From: Mycolicibacterium sp. YH-1
GTDB taxonomy: Bacteria > Actinomycetota > Actinomycetes > Mycobacteriales > Mycobacteriaceae
Reading direction: 5' to 3'
NCBI RefSeq assembly: GCF_022557175.1
Contig: NZ_CP092915.1
Coordinates: 4,402,001-4,466,000, forward strand
DNA: 64,000 bases
The position numbers were made by a program, and so were the translations under genes. Under the pieces are notes generated by a model. It saw only the letters and a program-made list of their open reading frames with translations. It did no database searches and had not been told where the DNA came from. This document shows, piece after piece, positions 53,016 through 60,959 of this stretch. Numbering within the stretch: position 1 is the stretch's first letter; the number at the start of each line of letters is the position of its first letter.

Positions 53016-54251
53016 TCAGGCCTGCGGGCCCTCCGCCGGTGGCCAGTGCTCCCCCGGCGACACGTCACCCGGCTCGGCGTGCTCGCCACGCGCCAGTGGC
53101 ACCCACTGCTCGCTGGGCGCGGGCTGCTTCGAGGACGGGAAGTCGCGCAGGTTGCCGGTCGGGTGGGCGTCCCACTTCGCGAACGTGAGCGGCGTCTGCA
53201 GCCAGCAGTGCAGCAGGTTGTAGGTGGCCTCCAGCGACTCCAGGTGGGTGCGCTCCCAGCCGTGGCTGCCGTCGAGCCCGAACCCGACGAGCGCGGCTCG
53301 CGTCTCCGCGCCCGCCTCGATCGCCGCGGCCGCATCGGACCGGTAGTACCGGAACACGTCTCGTGCATAGGGGATCTTGTGCTCGTCGGCGAGCCTGCAC
53401 AGCTTGCGGGTGAGGTGATAGTCGAAGGGGCCGTGCAGGTCTGCCATCGGGATGGTCACGCCATCCTCCATCGAGTGCTGCCCGGGAGCGCACACCGCGT
53501 TGTCCACTGAGATGAGTTCTGCGACGTCCGGCGGCAGCCCGTGGCTGGCGCCGTGACCGACCTCCTCGGTGATGGTCACCATGATCGTGGTGCGGTGCGG
53601 AAGCACGAGCTTGCCCTCGGCGGAGTTCTTCGCCAGCGCGAGCGCCACCGCGACACCGGCCTTGCCGTCAAGGTGCCGGGAGACGATGAACCCGTCCTCG
53701 GTGAGTTCGGGACTCGTGATGAACGCGACGAAGTCACCGACGTTGACGCCGAGCCGCTCGAGGTCCTCGCGCGACGAGACCCTGCGGTCGACGCGGACCT
53801 CGACGTGCTCCCAGTCGGTGGGCTGCGTGTCGATCTCGTCGCCGAACGCGTGTCCGCTGGCCTTGAGCGGCATGACCGTTCCGGTGATGAACTCGTCGGG
53901 ATCGTCGCAGAAGATGCGCACGCGAGCCCCGGTGGCGAACCGCGCCGAGAAGGTGCCCACCGGGATCAGCTCGAGCCGCCCGTTGTCCTTCAACGCCCGG
54001 ACCATGCAGCCGATGGTGTCGGCGTGGACGACGAGCGCACGATCCGTGGTGTCGGACTCGCCGGGCAGTTCGGCCATCAAGGCACCGCGGCGCGTCAGCA
54101 GGAAGGGCACGCCCATGTCGTCGAGCAGATCGCCGATCAGCTGCATCACCGCATCGGTGCGCCCCGAGGGGCTCGGCGTCTGCAACAGCGCGAGCAGCGT
54201 GTCGACCATCCATGTGCGGTCCTCCACGGGCATCGCAGCGATCTCGGGCAC
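53016..54251 (-). CDS. M42-family peptidase of the NAGGN osmoprotectant system
   Basis: 411-residue metallopeptidase-like protein: LLALLQTPSPSGRTD, ALVVHADTIGCMV (first metal His/Asp), VSRHLDGKAGVAVALAL (bridging Asp), ITEEVGHGAS (catalytic Glu pair) and VDNAVCAPGQHS. It resembles the M42/M18 aminopeptidase that accompanies N-acetylglutaminylglutamine amide (NAGGN) synthesis genes, as here. Its exact step is not established; it may recycle the dipeptide. GTG 54251 is chosen because AAGGGAG lies just upstream; ATG 54293 is an alternative. The C-terminal tail of about 55 residues is low complexity. Confidence 0.83.
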   Translation of the reverse strand: MPEIAAMPVEDRTWMVDTLLALLQTPSPSGRTDAVMQLIGDLLDDMGVPFLLTRRGALMAELPGESDTTDRALVVHADTIGCMVRALKDNGRLELIPVGTFSARFATGARVRIFCDDPDEFITGTVMPLKASGHAFGDEIDTQPTDWEHVEVRVDRRVSSREDLERLGVNVGDFVAFITSPELTEDGFIVSRHLDGKAGVAVALALAKNSAEGKLVLPHRTTIMVTITEEVGHGASHGLPPDVAELISVDNAVCAPGQHSMEDGVTIPMADLHGPFDYHLTRKLCRLADEHKIPYARDVFRYYRSDAAAAIEAGAETRAALVGFGLDGSHGWERTHLESLEATYNLLHCWLQTPLTFAKWDAHPTGNLRDFPSSKQPAPSEQWVPLARGEHAEPGDVSPGEHWPPAEGPQA

Positions 54252-54328
54252 AGTTCTCCCTTCGGGTGTCACGGTCTGAGGTCTTCGACTCATCTCAATA
54301 TCTTGCACAACCAACGGCGCGACCCTAC

Positions 54329-56050
54329 TCAGCCGTGATCGACGGGACCGGGCTGCCACGCCCAGGGTGTCGCGGCGGTCCGCGGAAAGAGCAGATCCAC
54401 GAACGCCTGGGCCGTGGGTCGAGGTTCGTGGTTGGCCAGCCCGGGCCGCTCGTTGGCCTCGATGAAGACGTACTCCGCACCCTCCACGCTGGGCACCATC
54501 AGATCGATGCCGGTGACGGGGATGCCGATGGCGTCGGCGGCGTCGACCGCCACCTTCGCCAATGCCGGGTTCAGATCGTCGGTGACGTCGCGGATGGTGC
54601 CACCGGTGTGCAGGTTGGCTGTCCGCCGCACCACCAGGTGTTCATTGGAGGGCAGCACGTCGTCCAGCGTCCACCCGGCCTCGGCCACGGTGTCCCGCGT
54701 GAGGTCGTCGACCGGGATCACCGACTCCCCCTGAGTGGCCACCGATCGCCGACGGCTCTGCGCCTCGACGAGCTGTCGAATGGTGTGCCTGCCGCTGCCG
54801 ACCACCTCGGGTGGACGACGGATCGCGGCCGCGATCACCTTGCCGCCGATCACGACGACCCGCAGATCCTCACCCTCGCAACGCTCTTCGATGATCACCT
54901 CAGGGCAGTGCTTGGCGGCCCACGCCAGCGCGCGGTCCAGGTCCTTGGGGCTGCTCACCCCGACGGTGATACCCGCGCCCTGTTCACCGCGGGCCGGCTT
55001 GACCACCACCGAGCCGACCTCGGCGAGGAACTCGTAGTCCTTGTCGGTGAAGGTGGCATCGCGGCCACGAGGTACGCGAATACCCGCTTCGGCCACCACC
55101 TTCCGCGCGACGCGCTTGTCGTCACAGCGGCTCATCGCGACGGCGTTGGTCAGCTCCGACAGCGACTCCCTGGTGACCACGCTGGTGCCGCCGTGCGTCA
55201 GTCGCAGGTAGCCACCCCTGCCGTCGAGCACCTCGACGGTGATCCCGCGCATGATGGCCTCGTCGGCGATGATCCGGGCGTACGGGTTGAGTTCGGCCAG
55301 ACCCTCCTCCTCCTGCACGGGCGCGAACAACTTCTCGTTGATGGCGTTCTTGCGCTTGATACCCAGCGCCGGAACCCTCTCGAAACCCATTCGCTCGTAC
55401 AGCGCGATGGCGCCCTCGTTGTCGTGCAGCACCGAGAGATCCATCTGTGCGCGGCCACGCCTGACGAACTCCTCGACGAGCGACCGCACCAGCAGCCCAC
55501 CGACCCCGGGGCGTGACACCGTCGGGTCGACCGCAAGACACCACAGGCTGGAGCCGTTCTCCTCGTCGCCGAAGAGTTGTCGGTGATCAATTCCGGTCAC
55601 GGTGCCGACCACCGCACCGGTTTCATCGTCGACCGCGACCAGATACACCATGTGCGGTTCGGACTCACAGTTGCGCCACATCAGATCGACGTCGGCGGGC
55701 ACCATTCGACACTGCAGGTAGATGTGATTGATCGCCGAGCAGTCCTCGGGCGAACCGACCGCTCGCACAGACATTCCCGGCACGTCGTCCGGCCGGTACT
55801 CGCCCGGGTGATCGAATCGCAGCCGGTAGGTGAAGCTCGGGTCGATGAAGAACTCGTGCGGATGAAGCGCGACGAAGACATGCGGCGCGTCGAGATACAT
55901 GCCGATATCGCGTCTACCGCTGCCCTCGGCCCGCAACGCATTGCCGAACTGGTCGGGGTCGGAGAACGTCTGGCCGAACACCAGCCTTCCCCAGCCGAGG
56001 TCTTGGATCACACCTTGGGTGGATTCTTCGCGCACGGCCTCGGATATCAC
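54329..56050 (-). CDS. N-acetylglutaminylglutamine synthetase (GNAT + ATP-grasp fusion)
   Basis: 573-residue fusion. Residues about 85-255 are a GNAT acetyltransferase (GSSLWCLAVDPTVSRPGVGGLLVRSLVEEF; NEGAIALYERMGFERV). From about 270 on is an ATP-grasp ligase (VVVKPARGEQGAGITVGV; IIEERCEGEDLRVVVIGGKVIAAA; DLMVPSVEGAEYVFIEANERPGL). This architecture matches the NAGGN synthetase that acetylates and joins two glutamines. The GTG at 56050 overlaps the amidotransferase stop (GTGA). A M42 peptidase follows, completing the osmoprotectant set. Confidence 0.88.
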   Translation of the reverse strand: MISEAVREESTQGVIQDLGWGRLVFGQTFSDPDQFGNALRAEGSGRRDIGMYLDAPHVFVALHPHEFFIDPSFTYRLRFDHPGEYRPDDVPGMSVRAVGSPEDCSAINHIYLQCRMVPADVDLMWRNCESEPHMVYLVAVDDETGAVVGTVTGIDHRQLFGDEENGSSLWCLAVDPTVSRPGVGGLLVRSLVEEFVRRGRAQMDLSVLHDNEGAIALYERMGFERVPALGIKRKNAINEKLFAPVQEEEGLAELNPYARIIADEAIMRGITVEVLDGRGGYLRLTHGGTSVVTRESLSELTNAVAMSRCDDKRVARKVVAEAGIRVPRGRDATFTDKDYEFLAEVGSVVVKPARGEQGAGITVGVSSPKDLDRALAWAAKHCPEVIIEERCEGEDLRVVVIGGKVIAAAIRRPPEVVGSGRHTIRQLVEAQSRRRSVATQGESVIPVDDLTRDTVAEAGWTLDDVLPSNEHLVVRRTANLHTGGTIRDVTDDLNPALAKVAVDAADAIGIPVTGIDLMVPSVEGAEYVFIEANERPGLANHEPRPTAQAFVDLLFPRTAATPWAWQPGPVDHG

Positions 56051-57864
56051 GCTAGCGCGGCCCCATCCACGTGGCGGGCCAGCCACAGCTCCAACAAACC
56101 CAACTGCCACAGCGGGTTTCCGCGCAGTGGGGTGAGATTTCCATTGGGCTCATTGAGCATCGAGTTGACCGTACCCGAATCGAACAATCCGCGGGTCCGC
56201 GCCGAGTCCGAGTGCAGGGCATCGCGGACGAGATCGAGGTACGGTCCGGCCAGATGCTTGAGCGCGGGCACCGGGAAGTAGCCCTTGGGGCGGTCAATCA
56301 CATCGGCCGGAATGACCTGGCGGGCAGCCTCCTTCAGCACACCCTTGCCGCCGAACGCGGTCTTGAGCTCGGGCGGGCAGGTCGCCGCCAGTTCGACGAG
56401 TTCGTGATCGAGGAACGGCACCCGGCCCTCAAGCCCCCACGCCATCGTCATGTTGTCGACGCGCTTGACCGGGTCGTCCACCAACATCACCGTGGTGTCC
56501 AGCCGCAGCGCGCGGTCCGTCGCGGTGTCGGCACCGGGATGGCTGAAGTGCGCTCGCGCGAACTGTCCCGCGACGTCATCGTCGAGGCGCCAACTCGGCT
56601 GCAGCAACGCGTTCGTCGCATCGTGGTCACGGTCGAAGAACGCCGCGCGGTAGCGAGTGAGCGCGTCGTCCGGGTCCCCATCCGCGGCGTGCGCCATCGG
56701 CGGATACCAGTGGTAGCCGGCGAAGATCTCATCGGCGCCCTGCCCCGACTGCACCACCTTGACCTGCTTGCTGACCTCCTCGGACAACAGGTAGAACGCC
56801 ACGCAGTCATGGCTCACCATGGGCTCGCTCATGGCCCCGATGGCGCCTGAGAGCGCAGGCAGCATGCGCGCGGTGTCGATGCGGATCTGATGGTGATCGG
56901 TGTCGAAGTGGCGCGCGATGACGTCGGAGTACTTGAACTCGTCACCCTCCTCGCCGCCCGCCGCCTCGAAGCCGATGGAGAACGTCTTAAGGCCATGCTG
57001 TCCCGCCTCCGACAGCAGGCCGACGATGAGACTGGAGTCCAACCCACCGGACAGCAGGCAGCCGACGGGCACGTCGGCCACCAGGCGGCGCTCCACCGCG
57101 GTCCGCAGCGACGCCAGGATCGCGTCCTGCCAGTCTCGTTCCGACCAGCCGTCCCGTTCGGATGACCGCTCGAAAACCGGCTCCCACCACGTCTTCTCGA
57201 TACGGGTGCCATCGGGCTCGATAGCCATGATGGTGCCGGGCGGCAGTTTGTGCACGCCGCGCAGGATCGTGCGCGGCGCGGGAACCACGGAGTGAAAGCT
57301 CAGATAGTGATGCAGTGCGACGGGGTCGATGTCGGTGTCGACTCCCCCGGCGGCCACCAGGGCGGGCAGCGACGAGGCGAACCGCAGCGCGCCAGCACCG
57401 TTCCCGTCGACGACATCGGACCAGTACAACGGCTTGACCCCGAGCCGGTCGCGGGCCAGCAGGACGCGTCCACTGTCGGTCTCGGCCACCGCGAAGGCGA
57501 ACATCCCGAACAGGTGCTCCACGACGCGGTCGCCCCACTCCTTGTAGCCCTTGAGGACCACCTCGGTATCGCTGTGTGAGAAGAAGCGGTAGCCCTTGCC
57601 CAGAAGTTCGCGGCGCAGTTCGGCGTAGTTGTAGATGCACCCGTTGAACGCGACGGTGAGGCCGAGCTCCGGGTCGTGCATGGGCTGATGCCCGTGGCTG
57701 GACAGGTCGATGATGGCCAACCGGCGGTGGCCCAGCGCAACATCCTCGCGGGCCCAGAGGCCGGAGCTGTCCGGTCCGCGCGGGACCATCGAGTCCGTCA
57801 TGGCGGCTACTGCCGCGAGATTGGCGGGACGCCCGCGGGCGACCTCTCCAGCGATGCCGCACAT
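56047..57864 (-). CDS. Asparagine-synthetase-like amidotransferase for NAGGN
   Basis: 605-residue class II glutamine amidotransferase. The N-terminal nucleophile Cys2 (MCGIAGEV) sets the start at ATG 57864. HRRLAIIDLSSHGHQPM and FNGCIYNYAELR complete the glutaminase domain, and the synthetase half has the PP-loop LLSGGLDSSLIVGLL and SGQGADEIFAGYHWYP. In NAGGN operons this enzyme amidates the C-terminus of N-acetylglutaminylglutamine; genuine AsnB is the alternative, but the adjacent GNAT/ATP-grasp and M42 genes favour NAGGN. It is first gene of the three-gene operon, divergent from dacB2. Confidence 0.88.
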   Translation of the reverse strand: MCGIAGEVARGRPANLAAVAAMTDSMVPRGPDSSGLWAREDVALGHRRLAIIDLSSHGHQPMHDPELGLTVAFNGCIYNYAELRRELLGKGYRFFSHSDTEVVLKGYKEWGDRVVEHLFGMFAFAVAETDSGRVLLARDRLGVKPLYWSDVVDGNGAGALRFASSLPALVAAGGVDTDIDPVALHHYLSFHSVVPAPRTILRGVHKLPPGTIMAIEPDGTRIEKTWWEPVFERSSERDGWSERDWQDAILASLRTAVERRLVADVPVGCLLSGGLDSSLIVGLLSEAGQHGLKTFSIGFEAAGGEEGDEFKYSDVIARHFDTDHHQIRIDTARMLPALSGAIGAMSEPMVSHDCVAFYLLSEEVSKQVKVVQSGQGADEIFAGYHWYPPMAHAADGDPDDALTRYRAAFFDRDHDATNALLQPSWRLDDDVAGQFARAHFSHPGADTATDRALRLDTTVMLVDDPVKRVDNMTMAWGLEGRVPFLDHELVELAATCPPELKTAFGGKGVLKEAARQVIPADVIDRPKGYFPVPALKHLAGPYLDLVRDALHSDSARTRGLFDSGTVNSMLNEPNGNLTPLRGNPLWQLGLLELWLARHVDGAALA

Positions 57865-58008
57865 GGTGTCCAATCACCCTCTCGTTCGGGGGCGACAAGC
57901 CATGGTGGTACCCAGAAACGTCGCCCGCGTCCACTACGTAGCCCGTTGGGAGCGGCCCCAAACACGATCTGCGTCACACACAGGTAAGCGGGTTAGGCTC
58001 CTGGCTTC

Positions 58009-58884
58009 ATGGGGAAGTTCGTCACCGCAGTCCTGGCCGCCACGGCGGCCGTGTTCACCCTCGCCATCCCGGTGGCCTCGGCGGATGTGGAGGTGACGCC
58101 CGTCGGATCCGTTCCGATGCCCGACTGGCCAGCGCCCGCGTGGATCGTGGCCGACCTGGACACCGGGCAGATCCTGGCGGGCCGCGACCAGTACGTCACG
58201 CACGCACCGGCCAGCACGATCAAGACACTCCTGGCGCTCGTCGCCATCGACGAACTCCCATTGACCGCCACCGTGGTCGCCGACGAGGCCGACGCAACGG
58301 TCGAGTGCAACTGCGCCGGCGTGGAGGCGGGCCGGACCTACACCACGCAGGAGCTGCTGGACGGTCTGCTGCTGGTCTCGGGAAATGATGCCGCCAACAC
58401 CCTGGCGCACATGCTCGGCGGCAGGGACGCGGCGGTGGCGAAGATGAACGCCAAGGCCGCCGCGCTGGGTGCGGCAGCCACACACGCGGGGTCACCGTCC
58501 GGTCTCAACGGGCCCGGTATCGACGGCTACACGACGGCACACGACCTGGCGTTGATCTTCCGCGCGGCGCTCGCCAATCCGGTCTTCGCCGCGATCACCG
58601 CGGCGCACACGGCACCGTTCCCCGGCGACGCGGGCCCGGCGACGCTGATCAACCAGAACGAGATGATGTTCCGCTATCCCGGCATGCTCGGTGGCAAGTC
58701 CGGTTTCACCGACGTCGCCCGCAAGACCTATGTCGGCGCCGCGCAGCGCGATGGTCGACGCCTCGTCGTCGCGATGATGTTCGGCCTGGTCAAAGAGGGT
58801 GGTCCCACCTACTGGGATCAGGCGACCGCGCTTCTTGACTGGGGCTTCGCCCAGGACCGCTCGGTGAGCATCGGCGCGCTCTGA
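58009..58884 (+). CDS. dacB2: D-alanyl-D-alanine carboxypeptidase (DacB2-like)
   Basis: 291-residue secreted low-molecular-weight penicillin-binding protein: signal peptide (KFVTAVLAATAAVFTLAIPVASA), active-site Ser69-x-x-Lys72 in ASTIKTL, SGN in LLVSGNDAANTL, and KSG in LGGKSGFTDVARKTY. It trims the terminal D-Ala of peptidoglycan stems. It corresponds to Rv2911. A second, similar gene follows after 194 bp. Confidence 0.92.
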   Translation: MGKFVTAVLAATAAVFTLAIPVASADVEVTPVGSVPMPDWPAPAWIVADLDTGQILAGRDQYVTHAPASTIKTLLALVAIDELPLTATVVADEADATVECNCAGVEAGRTYTTQELLDGLLLVSGNDAANTLAHMLGGRDAAVAKMNAKAAALGAAATHAGSPSGLNGPGIDGYTTAHDLALIFRAALANPVFAAITAAHTAPFPGDAGPATLINQNEMMFRYPGMLGGKSGFTDVARKTYVGAAQRDGRRLVVAMMFGLVKEGGPTYWDQATALLDWGFAQDRSVSIGAL

Positions 58885-58896
58885 CTGATCATCGCA

Positions 58897-59007
58897 ACGA
58901 CGCTCCTGCAGAACTCGCGTCAATCGCGCCGAGATCTGCGCAGTCGTCGTGAATTCGCCCGTCCCACGACGCTCCTGCAGAACTCGCGTCATCCGCGCCG
59001 AGATCTG
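58897..59007. repeat. 42-bp direct repeat, two copies, between the two carboxypeptidase genes
   Basis: Copies at 58897-58938 and 58966-59007 are identical at 40 of 42 positions and are offset by 69 bp. Each begins ACGACGCTCCTGCAG and ends GCCGAGATCTG, with 27 bp of non-repeat between. It looks like a mycobacterial dispersed intergenic repeat. It may also have formed when the carboxypeptidase gene was duplicated. Confidence 0.8.
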
Positions 59008-59078
59008 AACCGGTGCTCGATACCTGACGGAGACCTGATCGAGGGCTGTCCGAGTCCTGCCAGCCCTACGCTCGCATC

Positions 59079-59912
59079 GTGCGAGGACTGTTCGCGGCGA
59101 CGGCGCTCGCCCTCATCACGGCGCTGACGGTGTCGACCGCACCTGTTGCCACGGCTGCGCCGGACGTGGCGGCGGTCGGGGTTGTCGGCGCGCCGCCGGA
59201 CGGACCCGCCCAGGCCTGGCTGGTCGCTGACCTCGACACCGGTCAGGTGCTCGCGGCGAAGAACGCCACCGGCCGCTACGCGCCGGCCAGCACCATCAAG
59301 GTTCTGCTGGCGATGGTCGTGGCCGACAACCTGCGGCCTGGTGACTTCGCCCGCCCCAATGCCTCGCACACCAAGATCGAGTGTTCGTGTGTGGGCCTGA
59401 AACCGGGTCAGCCCTACACCACGCGCCAACTACTCGAGGCGCTGCTGATGGTGTCGGGTAACGACGCCGCCAACATGCTGGCCGACATGCTGGGCGGACA
59501 ACGTGTCGCGGTCGCGGCGATGAACCGCAAGGCCGCCAGCATTGGCGCGGCCAGCACCAGGGCGTCGTCGCCGTCGGGTCTCGACGGGCCCGGCTGGGAA
59601 TCGATCACCACGCCGCACGACCTCGCGGTGATCTTCCGGACAGCGTTGGGCTATCCGCTGATCGCGCACATCCTGCGGCAACCCTCTGCCGAGTTTCCCG
59701 GCAAGGTCATCACCAACCAGAACGAGTTGTTGGCGCGCTACCCGGGCGACCTCGGCGGCAAGACCGGCTACACCAATCTCGCCCGCAAGACCTACGTCGG
59801 CGCCGCGCAGCGCGGTACCCGCCGCCTTGTGATCGTGCAGATGTACGGCACGGGCGACCTGTACGGCCAAGCGATAGGCCTGTTCGACTGGGGCTTCTCG
59901 CAGCCCGGCTAG
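59079..59912 (+). CDS. Second D-alanyl-D-alanine carboxypeptidase (DacB2 paralogue)
   Basis: 277-residue paralogue of the preceding protein: signal peptide (LFAATALALITALTVSTAPVATAA), Ser71-x-x-Lys74 in ASTIKVL, SGN in LMVSGNDAANML, KTG in LGGKTGYTNLARKTY. The catalytic triad of motifs is complete. The GTG start at 59079 follows the last intergenic bases directly. Long stretches match the upstream copy (YVGAAQR, LFDWGF), so it arose by tandem duplication, but the C-terminus is shorter. The stop overlaps the convergent cyclase gene by four bases. Confidence 0.9.
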   Translation: MRGLFAATALALITALTVSTAPVATAAPDVAAVGVVGAPPDGPAQAWLVADLDTGQVLAAKNATGRYAPASTIKVLLAMVVADNLRPGDFARPNASHTKIECSCVGLKPGQPYTTRQLLEALLMVSGNDAANMLADMLGGQRVAVAAMNRKAASIGAASTRASSPSGLDGPGWESITTPHDLAVIFRTALGYPLIAHILRQPSAEFPGKVITNQNELLARYPGDLGGKTGYTNLARKTYVGAAQRGTRRLVIVQMYGTGDLYGQAIGLFDWGFSQPG

Positions 59913-60856
59913 TCGCCCGGCACCTCGGCGAACGCGCGGACCGCGAACGTCCCGAAACCCTCGACAGCAGGCGGCGCTGCCGTGAACCGGGCGCCCCGCG
60001 GAGGCAGCGCCTCCAAACGAGTGAGGTGTTCGACGACGTGGACACCCGCACCGAGTAGCAGGGTGTGCGCGGGGCGCTCGCCTCCCGACTCCGTGTCGTC
60101 GATGTTGACGGAGTCGATGCCGACCAGCACCGCACCCGCGTCGATCAGGTACCGGCTGCCCTCGGCGGTCAGGAACGGCGCGCCGAGACCGTAGGCAGCC
60201 GTGCCGAAGTGCCGGTCCCACCCGGTGTGCAGCAGCACGGCAGCACCGGCCACGTCCCGATCGGCCAGCGTCTGGGCACCGATGCCACGGCGCGTCGCGT
60301 CCCACGCGTCGGTGAGGTGAAACACCTCGGCGCGCAACCCGACCAGCGTCGCCAGGTCCAGCCCGGCGAGGTCGGCACCATCGGCATAGCGGTGAAACGG
60401 CGAGTCGAGGTAGGTGCCGGTGTTGCCGATCATGGTGATGACGTCCATGGCGAACTCGGTTCCCGGCGCGTACTTTGACCGTGAGTCCGCCCGTGTGAGG
60501 TGCGGTGCGATGACGGGGGCCGGAAGTCCCGGATAGGTGATCAACCCCGCGCGGATCGGGTGGCTGAGGTCGATGACGCGGAGGTCGATGACGCGGAGGT
60601 CGATCACGCGGCTTGACGAGCCCGCGGACTCCCGCGCCACCCCGCGGCTGCCGCGGTGGGGTTCCTCCACGATCCGAAGCTCGCGTAGTTCCACGGTGTC
60701 GACGAGGGCGAGTCCGAGGTGGGCGATCAGCAGCCGTCCGATCGCCGTCGCGTCGAGATCGGCCGAGGGCAGGTCCAGCCGGAACCCCGTGCCGGTCAGA
60801 TCCCCGCCATTGGCGAAGTGGATCTCGAAGTCGAAATGGGCGCGATGGTCAGCCAT
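59909..60856 (-). CDS. Cyclase-family (kynurenine-formamidase-like) hydrolase with N-terminal extension
   Basis: 315-residue protein. Residues 1 to about 75 are a small alpha/beta domain (RAHFDFEIHFANGGDLTGTGFRLDL) often found with these enzymes. The rest is the cyclase/formamidase fold: VIDLSHPIRAGLITYPGLPAP, NTGTYLDSPFHRYADGADLAGL with metal ligands, HTGWDRHFGT and GIDSVNIDDT. It is a metal-dependent hydrolase of an N-formyl or amide-type substrate, otherwise unassigned. Between the two domains RVIDL is repeated three times from a 15-bp DNA triplication. ATG 60856 gives the conserved N-terminus. Confidence 0.82.
   Translation of the reverse strand: MADHRAHFDFEIHFANGGDLTGTGFRLDLPSADLDATAIGRLLIAHLGLALVDTVELRELRIVEEPHRGSRGVARESAGSSSRVIDLRVIDLRVIDLSHPIRAGLITYPGLPAPVIAPHLTRADSRSKYAPGTEFAMDVITMIGNTGTYLDSPFHRYADGADLAGLDLATLVGLRAEVFHLTDAWDATRRGIGAQTLADRDVAGAAVLLHTGWDRHFGTAAYGLGAPFLTAEGSRYLIDAGAVLVGIDSVNIDDTESGGERPAHTLLLGAGVHVVEHLTRLEALPPRGARFTAAPPAVEGFGTFAVRAFAEVPGD
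60566..60610. repeat. 15-bp unit repeated three times within the cyclase gene
   Basis: GAGGTCGATGACGCG occurs at 60566-60580 and 60581-60595, and once more with one change at 60596-60610. In the protein it gives three RVIDL units at the domain junction. It is in frame, so copy-number change would lengthen or shorten the linker by five residues without a frameshift. Confidence 0.85.
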
Positions 60857-60959
60857 GTCAGCGAGCGTGCCAGAGGGACGCCCCCACCACCGCCCACACC
60901 CAAGTAAGGTCGCCCTAAATTCTTCATCGAGGGGGACGATCATCACTGGCCAGAGCGAT

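Noticed and set aside
60902..60920. Iron-box-like sequence before the diflavin reductase (AAGGTCGCCCTAA core)
   Set aside because: Only 11 of 19 positions match the IdeR consensus, and the two half-sites are too close together. Not enough to call a site.
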